NCBI GenBank assembly: GCA_017544185.1
Contig: JAFYEQ010000247.1
Coordinates: 1 to 6,094, forward strand
Length of the DNA: 6,094 nucleotides
Direction of reading: 5' to 3'
Source of the DNA: Oscillospiraceae bacterium
Lineage (GTDB): Bacteria > Bacillota > Clostridia > Oscillospirales > Ruminococcaceae
The translations under genes and the position numbers were made by a program. This document shows positions 5,938-6,094 of this stretch, in pieces. The notes under the pieces were generated by a model. That model had not been told where the DNA came from and did not search any database. It saw only the letters and a list, made by a program, of their open reading frames with translations. Position 1 is the first letter of the stretch; each line of letters starts with the position of its first letter.

Positions 5938-6094
5938 ATGCAGATCAACGAACATCAGCTTGCACTCGTCAACGACCGCATAAAGGCGCTCATCGCGTCG
6001 GACAGCTTCTACGGACAGAAGCTGAGCGAGGCAGGCATCACGTCCGTATCCTCTCCCGAGGAATTCGAGAAGCTGCCCTTCTCCGAGAAGAACG
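5938..6094 (+). CDS. paaK: Phenylacetate-CoA ligase-like (aryl acid-CoA ligase), N-terminal part
   Basis: Only the first 52 codons are present; the gene runs off the window. The visible part contains RIKALIASDSFYGQKLSEAG (14-33) and SPEEFEKLPFSEKN (39-52), which match the N-terminal pattern of PaaK-type adenylate-forming ligases (helix ending in 'sPFYrkkf.eaGi', then 'sledl.kLPFttK'). The AMP-binding motifs lie downstream, so activity cannot be judged. Family members convert phenylacetate or related aryl acids, ATP and CoA to aryl-acetyl-CoA, AMP and PPi. The N-terminus is shorter than in proteobacterial PaaK. The adjacent iorAB genes support the call, because IOR and PaaK-like ligases are often neighbours in anaerobes and share aryl-acetyl-CoA as a metabolite. 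A different member of the same ligase superfamily remains possible. The 104-base gap before it, with its dyad and repeats, allows separate regulation from iorAB. Confidence 0.8.
   Translation, partial: MQINEHQLALVNDRIKALIASDSFYGQKLSEAGITSVSSPEEFEKLPFSEKN

Overview
This window reads as a piece of chromosome from a strictly anaerobic, GC-rich Firmicute, most likely class Clostridia and perhaps a Ruminococcus-like gut or rumen bacterium. The support is a ferredoxin-dependent indolepyruvate oxidoreductase (IOR), a DUF6062-like protein, strong AGGAGG-type ribosome binding sites and a codon style that favours ATA for isoleucine despite high GC. The taxonomic call is an inference from gene content and codon use, not from a marker gene. 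Every gene is on the + strand, and no mobile element, CRISPR array, tRNA or rRNA was seen.

Layout. Positions 1-438 hold the C-terminal end of a uridine-kinase-like nucleoside kinase that begins outside the window. After 31 bases comes a 224-residue DUF6062-like protein (470-1144) with two equally spaced CxxC...CxxH clusters. An 83-base gap containing a long imperfect hairpin (1163-1204) leads to rnr, a complete RNase R (1228-3336). A 119-base gap with small inverted repeats precedes iorA (3456-5249) and iorB (5264-5833), the two subunits of IOR. iorB most likely starts at a TTG placed behind an excellent Shine-Dalgarno sequence. A 104-base AT-richer gap contains a 37-base dyad (5842-5878) and three tandem CTAG-ending heptamers (5885-5905). 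It is followed by the first 52 codons of a phenylacetate-CoA ligase-like gene (paaK, 5938 to the window end).

How the genes fit together. The first half concerns nucleotide salvage (nucleoside kinase) and RNA turnover (RNase R), with an uncharacterised, possibly metal-binding protein between them. The second half is an aryl-acid/aromatic-amino-acid module. IOR interconverts arylpyruvates and aryl-acetyl-CoA using ferredoxin, and the ligase interconverts aryl acetates and their CoA esters. Together they could ferment aromatic amino acids to aryl acids, or run in reverse to make phenylalanine, tyrosine or tryptophan precursors from scavenged aryl acids, as has been described for rumen bacteria. 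I see no wholly new system. The most intriguing items are the duplicated cysteine/histidine module, the intergenic dyads without U-tracts, and the CTAG heptamer array.
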